A DNA stretch of 64,000 bases from Pararge aegeria (lineage: Eukaryota; Arthropoda; Insecta; Lepidoptera; Nymphalidae), in contig NC_053184.1 in the NCBI RefSeq assembly GCF_905163445.1, positions 13,020,001 through 13,084,000 of the forward strand, written 5' to 3'. Of the stretch, positions 1-13,900 are shown piece by piece (the stretch's first letter is position 1; each line of letters starts with the position of its first letter). The notes under the pieces are model-generated. The model did not search any database and had not been told where the DNA came from. It was given only the letters and a program-made list of their open reading frames with translations. The translations under genes were made by a program, and so were the position numbers.

Positions 1-445
1 CGAACACACTTTCGCTTTTATGATTATGTGTGACAAATAAATTGTTCAGAATTATTTTTACGTTCATTGCACGTTGATGTCTGGCAAGACAGTAATGGAT
101 TTTTTGTAGTCATTTCATAGTTTAAAGTGCCGTTATGTTTTGGATTTAAACAACTCATCACATAGGCATATACAGCAAGGTAAAATGTGCCTAAATTTTG
201 AAACTCGCGGGCCCTCGCGATTTCATCTGCCTATAAGTCAACCTTAAAAGATAGACGTATGCCGTGGTTGACTTTTTTTAGAACTTTTAAAGGGGGACCA
301 CTTTTTCATAGAAGATATTATCAAAACTTTAACTGTTTACGCAGCGCACCCAGTGGGAGCTTACAAAATAAAAAAATACCCCGTTTTTAACCATTCTTCA
401 TTGGTGCTATGTGGTGGTACTATTGTTCTTAGCGTGGGTATATAT
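1..445. repeat. Probable interspersed repeat
   Basis: The left edge (bases 1-20) resembles the reversed end of elements with a fixed tail 'ttcgc..ttata..att'. Bases 200-330 hold a stretch (cgcgggccctcgcgatttc and following) that I associate with lepidopteran dispersed repeats. I see no exon here. Confidence 0.4.
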
Positions 446-477
446 AGCCTATAGCCTTTTTCGATACATGGGCTTAC

Positions 478-559
478 AACACTGAAATATTTTTTCAGAT
501 CGGTTCCTGCCGGCCAGGTTCCTGAGATCATCGCGTTCAAGTAAACAAAAAAACAAACT
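478..559 (-). CDS. DYNC2H1: Candidate DYNC2H1 exon 33
   Basis: An 82-nt open stretch after an AG, followed by gttgtaagc (donor at gtaagc), accepts phase 2 from exon 32. It reads NAMISGTWPAGTDL, loosely like the D-A-L-I-x-x-x-F-P-G-I stretch expected here. An extra Phe/Val-rich run at its start and a weak acceptor make it tentative. Confidence 0.35.
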
Positions 560-683
560 CTTCAGCATTATGTATTAGTATAAGATTATGTCATTGTCGT
601 TCTTGTAAGATCATTTCTTGTTCAAACTTAGTCTGGTTACACGTTAAACCATTTAGTAATATATTTGAAACTATTGACCTTAC

Positions 684-1900
684 CTTTCAGCGTCATACTG
701 CGTCAGCTTTGACAAATTGTTTAGGCGTAATACTTTACGCAACAGAGCGCGTTGCTGTTCAGGCGGAGCGGAGGCATTTGTGGAGAGAGCCGCACCACAA
801 CTGCCCACTGCCGCTTTCAGAGCGCGCAAGCCCCAATCGTAATGCCTTTGTCCACTTAAAAGCGTACTGAAATACAGACCTTATTATATATGTGTTATAG
901 TTATCCATGAACAGGGTCAGAAGACTCAGAGTCATTCAGCGGGCGCTGGAGAGATTCATAGATGAAGCAGAGTTACCGACATGCAACGAGGTGGACAGCG
1001 GACATCAAGCGCGTCGCAAGAAGCCACTGGACACAAGCGTCACAAAGCCGTGGAATTTGGAAATATACTAAAAACTATATTATTAGATCCAGATTCACTC
1101 GTATGTAATATTCGGCACTTCGACAAAATAGCTGTTATTTGTTTAGCAGCCAATTATCTAGTGTGTCAATAACAGAGGTCAGTGTGTGTGCCACTGATTT
1201 CAGTAAATTTATTTGTGATGAAATATTTACAAACATGAATTAAAAAATATCACTTGCTTCAACGGTGAAGGAAAACTCCGTGAGGAAACTGCATGCCTCC
1301 ATAATGGAAGTGTGGTCAAAGGAATATTTAGTCCAACAATCCACATCGGGCCAGCGTGATGGACTACGGCCTTAACCTTTTCTCATTGTGGGACGGTAAT
1401 AGGTTGATATGATGATGATGAATTAATAACACTTTTATTTTACATTTAATATTTATAGAGAAAGAAAGAGAAAATAATGAATTTTTTTTTTAATTTCATT
1501 ATTTTTTCTCTTTCTTTCAGTAAGAACTAACCTTAATATTTTTATAGGGGTCTTTAGACCACGGTAAAAGAATTAATTCATGAAACAAAAATTTTTTTTC
1601 CTAAGAACTACGCATAAGAATTTGTTTATATGGGTTTATAATAGTGAAATGGGCGTTTCGAAATGTTATTAATTACCTAGATAGTGTAAAGACGGTATCC
1701 AAGTCTGCGGCGAGTACGTGCGGTTGTGCGGCAGCGTGTGCGGCAAGCAAGCGAGCGGCGAGGGCGCGGCGAGGCGGGGCGCGCAAAGCGAGCGGACGTA
1801 ATGCGTGCTGCAAGGCCGCCGGTAACGCACGGCGCCCGCCGTAACCACGGCCCATAGGATTCATTGTTGCCGCAACGCCGCACCATTCCGATACCCGTAT
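684..1900 (-). CDS. DYNC2H1: DYNC2H1 exons 31-32, rest of AAA1
   Basis: Exon 31 (1677-1900) starts in phase 0 with IRVSEWCGVAATMNPMGRGY, the AAA1 T-M-N-P/Y-G-G segment, followed by an Ala/Arg-rich stretch coded by very GC-rich DNA (1,730-1,850). It ends TCTAG|gtaatt. Exon 32 (684-866) carries HYDWGLRALK and LRLNNLSKLTQYDAE, ending in phase 2 at gtaagg. Both align without gaps to the dynein-2 order. Confidence 0.92.
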
Positions 1901-4900
1901 CTGATGAGTAGGAATATTGCAGGCAGTGTTGATCTTATCCGTCGCTTTGCGGGGTCAGTGTTGGCAAATGGCGAGATTCAATATTGTTAAAGTGTTACAG
2001 TACTGCTCTCTATGCGTCTCTTTTTTGTAGCCAAAATGTAAGACCATGACGTTTTAGTAAAATACTCTGGTTAACAGTGTTTTTTATTTATCCCTCAATT
2101 AATAAAACTCAATATTTAACAGTCAGTACAGCATGTTAGGATGGCGACATGATGGGATTTGATTTAATTATGCAACGTTGCAATTGTTTTTTATTATATT
2201 TATTTTGTTTCCTAAATTATAACTCGTATATTATATAAATCAAATCTTATCTTTTTATTAAAGTGTTTATACTAAGAGTTAATTTTAACTTCTAGGAATA
2301 TTACCTATAAGTAAAAAAAATTAAACAACCATAATATTCAGATAGTCAGAAATATGGTCAAGAATACCACATTGACTTTTAAAGTAAGGTAGGCTACTTT
2401 TTATCCAAGAAAACAAAACGGTTCCCATGGGACCATGCCATCTAAAAAAACCCCAAATTAACGCAGTCGAAGAACGCGGGTAACAGCTAGTTTTAGCTGC
2501 TTTCACCCTATATTTATGTAAAGCACAGAACTTACTTGCTTTCCATTAAGAAGTGCCGTGGGCTCGACGGCCGGCGCTCGCTTGTGCGTTGCCGCTAGCA
2601 GTGAAGCGAACTGGTGCGATACTGCAGCGAGAGTGTCGGCTGATAGACGGTTGAACTCATCGAAGCAACCCCAGGCACCACACTGTGCTACTCCACTTAG
2701 CAAACGCCCCATGCACTGGGCGTCCATCGCCTAAAATGTTATAATAGGCTCTTAAGATTTTCGAAGACCGAATCCCGAATCCTTGAGCAGTGGTAAGCGC
2801 TGTCGCTTTATAAGAGGTCTCGGTTTCGAATCCTGCGGTAGGGCCATTTTCTTCAATCTTGACGGGCTACTAAAACATAACCTCATGAGATCATAATAAT
2901 TTCCTAGCTCAACGCTCAACTAGACAGCGCTGACAGTTGCACCGATGGGAACATCGCTTTTACCGATTTAACTTATTTAAATATATTCTTCATTGTTTAT
3001 AATTTTTATTAGTTCCTACACTTGGAGAAATATCAATTTTATAGTTTTTTTTAATGCCTATATAAATGACGGAACCGACCGAATTTGACTGCGACTGTTT
3101 GGTAATCGCTGCCTGAGCTGAGTGGCCTCTTTGACCACTAAGCTACGGTTCGCTTCATCGTCATCATAGCGCCATCTAGTAGGAAACATTTTCGCTTCGA
3201 TCTACTTTCCAAAAGTTCATATTACAATGAGACACTTTTGAAACAAGAGACAACACGTTACTTTATTTTTTTATAATTTAAAATTTATGAAATTCTTCAC
3301 TAAGTTTATAGTGATTTGTAAATACTACCTAATGCGCAAAATTAACTTACCTCGTCACAGTTGAAGACAAGCACCAATCGACCAACTAAGCCCCCTAAAG
3401 CTTTCACTGATTCCGTTTTCCCCGTTCCAGCAGGGCCAAATGGATTACCTACTAATCCAAGATGCAGTGCCTGAAAAAAGGGTTTTGTGTATAATAGCGA
3501 CATTAATTAGAAACCCAAGTCGAATATAATGGGGTATTCCCCGACTTGCTACTGAGTACCTACTTACTATGAATATATGATTTGGTTCGATATTAGTGTA
3601 TAATATATACTTATATCGAACCAAATATATAGTTATTTCTGTGCGTAGGCTCATCTTAGTAGCAATAAAATGCCAGAAATGGTTTTTTGTCACTACGAAA
3701 TATTTATCTGTGGTGCGTAGTCTGGCAGTTAGGCGAACCTAGTACATAGCGTACTCATCTGTTGCGTAAACAACGGATCACGAACTCTTACACAGTGACA
3801 TATCTGCGTGAGATATACTTAATAAATAGATTTGTAATTACCTGCGTTAAAATAAGAAAACTTTCGTCGGTAGTTTCCGTACGCACAAATTGTCCGGTAC
3901 TCACACCGAGGTATTCGTAGGAGTACGAGATCTGTGCTAATCCCATTTTAGCTACTACTTCCTTAGTGCTAAGCAAGTAAAATCTGTAAATTTGTTTTTA
4001 TTATGTAAACTTTTCAAAACAGCTTTAAAGCTGGGTTGGCATGGAGACCATTATATTGAGCCCAAACTTGGTGGGGATATCCTATGACCTCCTTATACTT
4101 CTCTATAATTAGACAAGTAACAAATTCCACGGTATCATAGTACCATAAGGTGGCGGTGATAGCCCAGTGGGTTGGACTTCGACTTCACTTTCGGGGCGCC
4201 GAGTTCGCGCCACGCACGCAGCTCAAATTTTTCAAAGTTATGTCAGTTTTAAGCAATTAAAAATATCACTTGCTTCAACGGTGAAGGAGAACATATTGAG
4301 GAAACCTGCATGACTGAGAGTTCTCGATAATGTCCTCAAAGGTATGTGGAGTCCACCAATCGACACTGAGCCTGCATGGTGGACTACGGCCTTAACCCCT
4401 TTTAATTTCGAGATTAGAACCGTGCCCTGTAGTGCCCAGTAATGGGTTGATATGATGGTACCATATTATTAATTCGACTTGAATTGATTTATGAAGGTGT
4501 GCCAAATTTCAGATTAAGTAAATGTCAGTAAGTGCTTGTAAAACGGGTTTAATCAGAATGAGAGAAATTTTAATGAAGCAGAAATGTTAATAAAAGTTTT
4601 AAAATATAATGAAGAACCTACTCGTATCTTGATGCAATGAACACTGTCACTTTTGCGAACAATTATTTTTTAAATTTTAGCATGGGTATAAAATGATGAT
4701 TTATTTTCGAACGCCCTCTTTTTCCTGCAATCTTCTTCCCCGTCATGATGAGATCTCCAATTAGTGCGCTAGCAATACAAGACTCACTGTAAATGACCTA
4801 TGTCCAGCAGTGGACGTGCATCGGTTGATGTGATGGTGATGATGAATATTATTTTAACTTCTCTATATTAGGTCATAGTATTATCTGAACAAAAATTAAG

Positions 4901-7900
4901 CCAAAAAATAATTGAGTTTTATTAGTTTAGAAAGTAATATCATAAGGCAGATAAGAAACATAGGTAGGTAAGTTAGTCATTAAAAGCTTCTTCTGAAAAA
5001 TTTGCAAGGTTACAGCGTTTCACCTTTTTAGATTTTCTTTAACACAATCAAACAACGAAAAAAGTCCAGTTACAAGTAAGCATACCTTAATTGCTTCTGC
5101 CATAACCAGTCGTTTGTAGCCGTAACATTATTTTCAATCAGTGTTTGCACTAATGCCATATAATAAGCACATTGCAATATAAGTGCTTGTCTTTTATATT
5201 TTTCACTCTCATCTTCTATTTCAGTCGATGCATAATACGTGTGTTCGTTAACGAGATTATCTTTTAACTTATGCAGTTCTTTAGACATTATCGCCCTCTC
5301 AGTTTGTTCAGTGAACCTTATGTTTTGCGCGAGGCATAATATTTGCGTGGGCAGCGAAAATGGATCTTGGTCTTGCAAGCTATTTGCGACCAAGCATTTT
5401 AAGGTAATGTTCTTTAGCGTTGAAAGTATTTCTTGCTCTAGGTTTTTTAACCAAATCTACAATAATTGAAAAATATAAACAACACTTATGTCCGTTTTAC
5501 TAACGATAAACAAGGCATTGCCGAAATTAGTAACGCTAAATCTAAGGAGATTCGTAGGCATACATAAACCGTTCACCAATAATTATCACCTAAGAGTTGG
5601 TGAAACTTTTTTTGTATAGACATCGTCTAAATCATATATCATATATCTTTTGTTATGTGACATGTTAGTTTGTTTAGTAGCTCTTAACAGATAAAATAAA
5701 AAAAATTTAGTTTATCTTTTATCTTTTCGATTCCATTTATATAATACTAGCTGTTGCCCGCGACTTCGTCTGCGTTTGATTTAGTTTTTTGATGTGGCAT
5801 TAAATTTAGTTAAAGATCTAAAAAAATTTAAAGTATTCAGTATCGCTAAGCCTTAAATGAGGAGTTTGCTGCTGTCCGCTGAGGTGTTCTGTCTATCTCC
5901 AGTATCCACAGTTTGGGCAAAATTAAACACAAATGTTATAACCTCTGTAGTACAAAAATATAATTTAAATCGGTTATAATTTGTCGGAGTTATGGTGTAA
6001 AATCGTCAAACACTCATCCCCTCTCCCAAAGGAACCAAGCTTAATGTCGGTATAAAAAGTATCCTATATTACTTCTAACATTTCCAAGAATATGTGTACA
6101 AAATTTCATGAGGATCGATTAAGTAGTTTTTGCGTGAAAGCGTAATAAACAAACTTACATTGACATTTATAATATTAGTAGGGATATGAAATAGAAAAGT
6201 AAAGTTTAAGCGGTTGTTCGGTACTGTTACAGCAAGTTAAATGATTTTATAATAGCAGTTTAATAGGAAATATTAAAGATAACTTACCTCTACAGAACAA
6301 TCAATATCGATTGGGTGATCAAGTTGAAATGTTTCACCGTAATGGCTGCACAAAGCTGTGATACATAACCCCCCAGGGCCGAGCCTTACGCCTGTGATTC
6401 CAGGGAACAGCTTCTTGAGATGGTTCTGCATAACAGCCTCTCTGCCTTCAGCACCGGCACGCGCTTGGCCGAGTAGTTCTAACAGATCGTCGTCGCTCAA
6501 AAAATATAACCTTGGGAAAATAGAGCGCTTCTCCTGTAAATCAAATTTTAGTTAATGTAGTTAGTCGTTTAACATGGATCTATATGGTATGCATAAAGTA
6601 CCTAGTATAGTTTAAGTGGCATCATATTTTGAACACGTGAATGTAGAGTGATATCAAGGTTATTGGTTTGTACTTTAAATGTGGACGTACATGTTATTTA
6701 ATACTAGTGCTTTACCATGACATAATTTCTGTAAATTTTTTGGGGGATAAAAACGGCACGGCTAGCATGGGCAGGAGACTTATATTCCCGGGGAAAGGAT
6801 AAAAAATATATCATCTCCCACAGCTTTATCAACTCCCAGAGCACGGGCGCACAAGTGGAAGTAATATCCAAATAATGTATGTGTAATTATAAACGGGGGT
6901 AAACTTCTCCTATTCCATGTTCCCGTGCTTTAGCAGGTGGATCCGTTAATTATATCCCTTGTCGGGGGATATAATTATTGTCCCCTGCCCGTACTAGCCC
7001 TGCAGGACAGGGTCTACCTGTGTGCAAAATTTTATTTAAATTCATCTCAGCCGTTTATGGTCAATTGAGTGGATATTGCACAAACAGATTTTTGAAGAAA
7101 CTTTTAGTAGTCGTAGAGTTTTTTTGGATACAGCTTGTACGGGAAAGAACAACCACTATGCTTATTTCTGCCGCTAAGAAGCATTGTTGCGATGCTGTTC
7201 CGGTTTCCGGTGTGAATTGCGTGGTTCAGACTCATGAGGCTTGGTTAAGCCTTAGGGGTTCCTAAGCCTAAGTTTGATGGAAACAGGGCGCCTTCTTGCA
7301 GAACGTGCTCCTTGCATTCCCTGTTAAGGGTTGCTCTATTTATAGGCGATGGGCACATACCAGCAGGTGGGGGAACTGCTTTATCCGACAATTATAACAT
7401 TTTTAACATTAGTCAGAAAGATAGTAAATATCATCGCAAAGAGCATAGCTTTGCGACCTTGCTTTGCGTTATTCTCAGTATCTAGATAGGTTGGTGAGTA
7501 GATCGTAGCAGAAGCACGGAGGACACTGATGCCCGTGCTCAGTTAGTTAGTAATTTCCTTAGTCGCCACGTAAATACGAAACACGCGTGAAGAGTGGTGA
7601 CAAATGTATTGAGGTCTGCCTTCACCGCACGGCAAAAAAGTTCTTATTAACATTTAAATATATTACGTACATCAATATATTCATTTAATGCTGATTGACA
7701 AGCATTTAATTGTTCGGAAATAGCATCCAGCATGGGTTGCAGCCTCATCGACTGCACTAAAGCCGAAAGGCGCGGGTCTGACTCAATGTTTCTAGTCACT
7801 TGCTTGAACCCTTGGTCTACTTTTCGAAACTTGATTCCTAGTTCTCCATCGTCGTTGCAAAGTATCGGCTCCAAGTAAAGCCACCTGAAAGGTAAAAGCG

Positions 7901-10900
7901 TTAAAGCTATAACACAATTTACGAGGCTATCTAAAACTTACAACGTGTAAGTTTTAGAATTGAATTATTTTTTAACGACCTCACTGGAGAAGTGGTAAGC
8001 GCCGTGGTACTATTTAGTCGATCCCCAGCATTTTGCAAGCAAATTTGAGTATTTATAATTTCTGATCTTTCTCTGGTCTGGCCCGATCAGATCCAAAGAT
8101 CAGAAGATGACATAGACGTGCCACCAATTAAATTTACGCTTCAGTGCGGTGTCGACTAAAAACCAATTAGGGTCGGGTTTAATATACTTAACTACGTCAT
8201 CGCTTACCACCAGGTGACATTGCAGTCAAGGGCTAACATGTAGTGGTACAAAAAAACAGGTATGCTGGCATCTAGTTAGAGCTCGACGCTGCGTCGTTTT
8301 TAATATTTTTTTTAATTGAGCGTTGTGTAACGGACTAATGGGGCATCCCTCTTATGCCGAGGTATAATAATTGCGATATACAATATTAAAGTCAATTAGC
8401 CCGTCCTATTCAGTAACTTTTCGGCAGTACTAAGTGCAAACCAGTGGCGACCTCTTTGTTATCAAAGATAATGGTTCCATAAAGTGCCGAATTCTCCATA
8501 ACGTCTAATACAGGCGTGTCAAGCCCAGCAATCCACGTTTTGCCAGCGTTGTTAACTACAGCCTAAACCGTTCTCATTCTAAGGAGACCTGTGGTCTAAA
8601 GTTGGCCGGTAATGAGTTGACAATCATACCAAGTCAGTTACAAGATAATTATCTGACTATTGCTAACCACTAGTTCTAAGTTGGCGTCCATGGGAAAACA
8701 CATTAATCCTGGTCATTATCACTGACACTTCGAATTAACCTACGTTACTGCATACCATCATCATCATCATCATCATAATTACCAACCGACTACCGGTCCA
8801 CTGGAGGACACGGGTCTTCTCTTAGAATAAGAAGAGTTTAGTCCGGATTGCGTTGTGTGGATTCTCAAGCCTTTGGAAACATTATGGAGAACTCTCAGGC
8901 ATTGGTATAGTCTCAGGCATCCTAACGATGTTTCTTTTTTATTTGCTCAAGTCGAAAACGCACATAACTCCGAGAGTCATGGTGCATGCAGGGAACGAAA
9001 TCGGTCCCCCGAATCGGATAAACAACTATAGTCGTAAAAATGTAATAGGCCCGTTTTGACATTTGTGCAAGACCATAGAATGTAACTTGGAACGAAACTG
9101 AAAGAAACAAAAAAATAAAAATCAATTACATACAGTGTTTTAAAAAATACGTAAATTTTTTTGGGACGTTTAATAATACGAAAGAATATATCGCGAGTAT
9201 TCTTTTTGCGCTTACTTCATAGTAGCATGCAATTTATAATTGTTGCGAAACGTTCCGAAAACATTTACGTTCTCAGTCTTTTTTCTTTTTTATACTAGAG
9301 CTGTAACCATTTTTTTACTGAATATCGAAATTAAGTATTGTGTAGTTATTTTTACTGCAACGAATGAGCTTGGTTCTCAAAATGGGTTCTAAATAATGAG
9401 TCTGAGTTGATGTATCTGACCAAGCGGCACATGACTGAAGCATCCTCGCGCGCACTGCGCAGTTTTTCGTTCCTCATCTTCTAAAGTTGACTGTGCGCTC
9501 GTTTAAGTTTGATATATATTGTTTACTATTACGTTAACTATGGCTCTTCTATTTTGGACATTAATTTAAACATAGTGATTTGACTCGATTTTTGTGTTTG
9601 TTGTTATATAGTACTAACTCTGTTTCAACATGTTGAAAAGTGGACGTATAATCAACAGCCAATCACGCGTATTGGTTGTGAAGTTAAAGGAATACTTTGA
9701 ACGAACTTTACAATACATAATAATATCAATCCAGTACTGATACAAACTTGAATTGATTTATCGTGAGTATCGAGTACAGAGTCTTATGGTTCCATAACTA
9801 GTTACGTCGCGATGACAAATGTCAAAACGGGCCTATTACATTTTTACGACTATAGGCTATATACGAACACTATACAACGTATAACCGAATTACGAAATAC
9901 TATAGAAGGGTGCATTAGTATATTTCATAAGGAATCACCTTGTAAAAATATGAAATCAAAAGAAGCATATTAATTTTTCAATACAAACTAATTCAAAACA
10001 TTTTAAGTGTTGACTTATGACAACCATATTGAAGATAAAGACCGATACGCGTATAGTACCTACGCTACGTCACGCGTACCTAATATTGAAGGGAGTCACT
10101 TGATTTTAATTAAGTATGAGACGTTAAGGCTGTATCCGATTTCTTTCAGTAAAAACTATGGCAGTGGCAAATTGTACTCTCTTGATTTGTATTTATATCT
10201 TTGTAACTACTTTTTGTTTCTTTGGTGTACAATAAAAGTGTATTCATTCATTCATTCATTCAGTGGTTTGCTCAAAAACTTTTGATAAAGAAAGCGGTTT
10301 CAAAGTTAAGTCTCAGAGACAGCAAATAATGTACTTCTAAAACCTGTGAAGTATTACTTATGTAGTTCATGTCCATTACAATAGTTACCTTTAAAAAGAA
10401 ATGCTTATTGCAGATCGGTTACCACATCGTTTCTATACCTACCAAGAAGTGTTAGAAAACTCATCCTCACCAATGCTATGACGTCATATTGTTGATGCCA
10501 ACTGACGAGGATCCTAATTGAGTGCGACACATCTTAGTAACATCATCATTATCATATAAACCCATTACTGGCCTACGACAGTCTCCTCTCACAATAAGAT
10601 TTTTTTCATTACATAGAACTATTTCATCATCATCTTAGTGACATATGGAATTATTCGATTTTTTATCCTATAAGTATATGTATACGGGAAAGACTTTCAT
10701 TCAAAGACCTAGTGCCAGTGGCGTAAACTTCATACGTGCGTAAAAAGACTACCTATCATAAAGTTTATTTTAGCCATTTCTATATTATATCACCTGCTTT
10801 AATGCCTACTTGGTGGGATGTATTAACCGGGCACTTACTGTGCTTCAGGCCGGTAGAAAAAAGTCTTGTTTATAGTAATCATTGATTGACCAAGCAGATG

Positions 10901-13900
10901 TCCCACCTGATGGTAAGTGGAAAACTATCGCAACACTTCACAGTGCATGCAAGGAGCACGTCTTGCCCCATACCACCGCGTCCATAAATTTCAGGTGTTA
11001 AGCCCCATGTGCCTGCAATGACACTGGCAACCACGCCCTTTAGACCGGAACACAGACGTGCAACAATGCTGCTTAGCGGAAGCATACTTCTCCGGACGAG
11101 CTCTGTCACAAAAGCTCTACTACTACTAAAACACACACAGAGGGTCTTCACAGAAAACCATTTAAAAAAAATTGCCCAACCCTAAACCTGTGCGAACACA
11201 TTAAATGACTTATAAACTTATTATTTTACGAAAAAAAAATAACAATCGGAGTAATGAGAAAAAATAGAAAAAAATAAATTCAGTAAAAAATTTTATTAAC
11301 AAATTATAATTAAGTAAGTGTGGCCCTTAATTGTTTGTTACAAAACAAGAACTTTGCATCATTAGGTGTGCTAGTTTAAATATATATTTAATAAATGCAT
11401 CATTGTAATACAGTTAGTAAAACATACTAAAAAGGGAATCATATTTAAAATCACATATTTTGTTTAATAGTGTATATACAAACTAATGATTTGTTATTAC
11501 AATAAATGCCAAAATTACATTAATCTACTTTTATAACATCTTTAAAATACAAGGTTTTTTCTTTGGAATAAGTCTTATATTAGGAATTAGGAAATATCAA
11601 AATGAAACAAAATTATTTTCCAAGCATGCACATACAATCGTGTGGTAAACAAACAAATACAATTAAAAAAAACACGCAGTATCTAATATTCAATTACATC
11701 ACTATTTACAAGTTAGATACATAATATTTTATTATTATTTATTATACTCAAGCCAAATATAATTGTTGGGGTATTCTGAATATGTTATTATAAAAAAAAA
11801 ATAAGATATTAATTGATATATGTGATGATTTACTTGAAAATGCTGGTAACAGCTCTAACTCCCTTATGTATTATTTAAATTTAGTAAAATATTTTTTATT
11901 AGGAGCTTATCGTAAGGCTAACCATCTTATTCCCAGCTATAAATCAAGAGAAATAGCAATTTCGGATAGATACACTTTAAATTTCATTTTTAGTTAAATG
12001 CAATAATATTTTGTAACATATATTTACGTTGTACAAGACCTGTAATTGTCTGAACGCTTGGTTATCTCAGAGAGATAATAATTCATTTGAGTATTTAAAT
12101 TGCCAATTTCTTTGTCCAATAAGTTTAGTTGTTCATTATGGTCATTATACAGTTCTTCCATGTTTGCTAGAAGTTTAAGCTGTGTTTGAGTATCACTTGC
12201 CAATTTAGTCGCTCTGTTTAGCAAAAGCTGAGCACGCTCTCTTGAATTTGATGTTTGGCTGGCCCTATCAGACAGAGATATATTTGTTTGCTTAAAATCT
12301 TGTCTTAATTGCCTTGCTTTTTGTTCTGCTCCTTCAGCTTTATTAACTACATCATTTGCTTCTTGTTTCACTTGTTCTGCATCACTTTCAATTTTTAGTA
12401 TATTTTTCTGTAAATCAGATAGCCGAGAGCGGAGTGCCTCAACTTCATCCATAGTTTCATTTGCCTTTTTTTGTGCATGTTCGGTTTCTAATGCTATGGG
12501 AATTAAATCACTTTTAGCAGCTTCAATGTCTCTATTTGCCGTATCTATTGCATTATCTGCTGCATCTTGAGCAGCTTGTGCTTCATCTAAAGCTCCCAAC
12601 ACCTTGTTAGCCATCTCTAGAGTTAAATTAGCAGCTTTATTAACTACAGTAGCATTTTGCTTTAACATTTTAGCTCTATCAAGGTCAGGTTTTGTTTCAG
12701 CTATAATATTTTCGATATTGGTTAACTGAGAGACCGTTGAGTTAATCCTTTGAGATAATTCTGTAATTTCTTTAGGCTGAATACTTATTGATAAATTTAA
12801 AATTTCAGTTGCAAGCTGTCTAACATCCTCGGGAGTGTTGTATGTTTTAGACAAAAAATCTTTCAATTCGGATGTCAATTCTTGACTGTCATTAGTGGCT
12901 CTTTCAGCAGCTGATTTAAATTCAGTAGCTATTTCAAATAAATCCCTAGCTCTAGAGCGAACTGCAACTGTATCTTGTTTCACTTGTGAAACGGATCTGA
13001 ATATTTCTTCTGCGGTTAATTCATGTTCTTTGATTCTATGCTCAGTTTTATTGGCAAAGTCCAAAGCTTGTTCTGCTTTTGTTATAGCACCTTGGTCACA
13101 TGATATACCACCACATTTTCCACATCCAGCTCCACCACAAATGTCGCAAGAATCGCTCTCTTGTCCACACATTTTTCCATTAATTGATGGTAATTGTGAA
13201 TTCAAATCCAATAGCTGTTGTTGAAGATCATCTAATTTTTTATCATTTTCAGTTCGAGTATTATTGAAATTATTATATTGCATTTCAATAAGCCTATCTG
13301 TGTTTTTGATTTGTCTATCTGTATTTGCTATAATTGTTTGTACACTTTCAGTATCATCTGCTGCTTTGACCGCTCTTTGTTTAGCTTCCCGAGTTAAATT
13401 GAGCGCACCTTCTAAATTGGCTTCTTGTAGCTTAGTTGCATTATTACCCAAATCAAATGTTTTAGTTTTTAAATTATCTATGCTTGTCCTTAATGCGTCT
13501 AAAGTAACATTACCTAAATTTATTTTTTGGGTAATGGCATTAAGATTTTCATTACTTTCTTTTACTTTCTTTTCAGCGACACTTAGTTGATCTTGTAAAT
13601 TTGATATATTTGATAACAACTCTCTTACCGTGCTTTGGCCTAATTTAGCGCTTTGAAGTGAGTTTTCAACATCAGATAATTTTTTTGTCATTTCCTCAAA
13701 ATCTCTCGTATATGCTCCGGTAGCGCCAACAACTTTTATCTTGCTTGCATTTCCAATAGCAAATTCGGTTTGAATACGTAAATCTCCAATAATTCGGTCC
13801 CAGTTATCAAAACACTCTCCACAAGCGTCACAATCGGGAGCTTCGCCAAGGTAGCCTCTGGCACAAGTATCGCATTTATATCCACCTATTCCAGGTTTGC

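Noticed and set aside
498..541. Plus-strand exon-like stretch after ttttttcag
   Set aside because: Short, with no partner exons on the plus strand; the minus strand fits the DYNC2H1 continuation better.
1644..1886. Ala/Arg-rich plus-strand frame and a second minus-strand frame
   Set aside because: Shadows of DYNC2H1 exon 31 in GC-rich DNA; only the minus frame carrying the M-N-P/Y-G-G motif fits the gene.
2321..2506. 61-codon minus-strand frame after DYNC2H1 exon 30
   Set aside because: It lies in a CCCGCG-family repeat, and exons 30 and 31 are contiguous without it.
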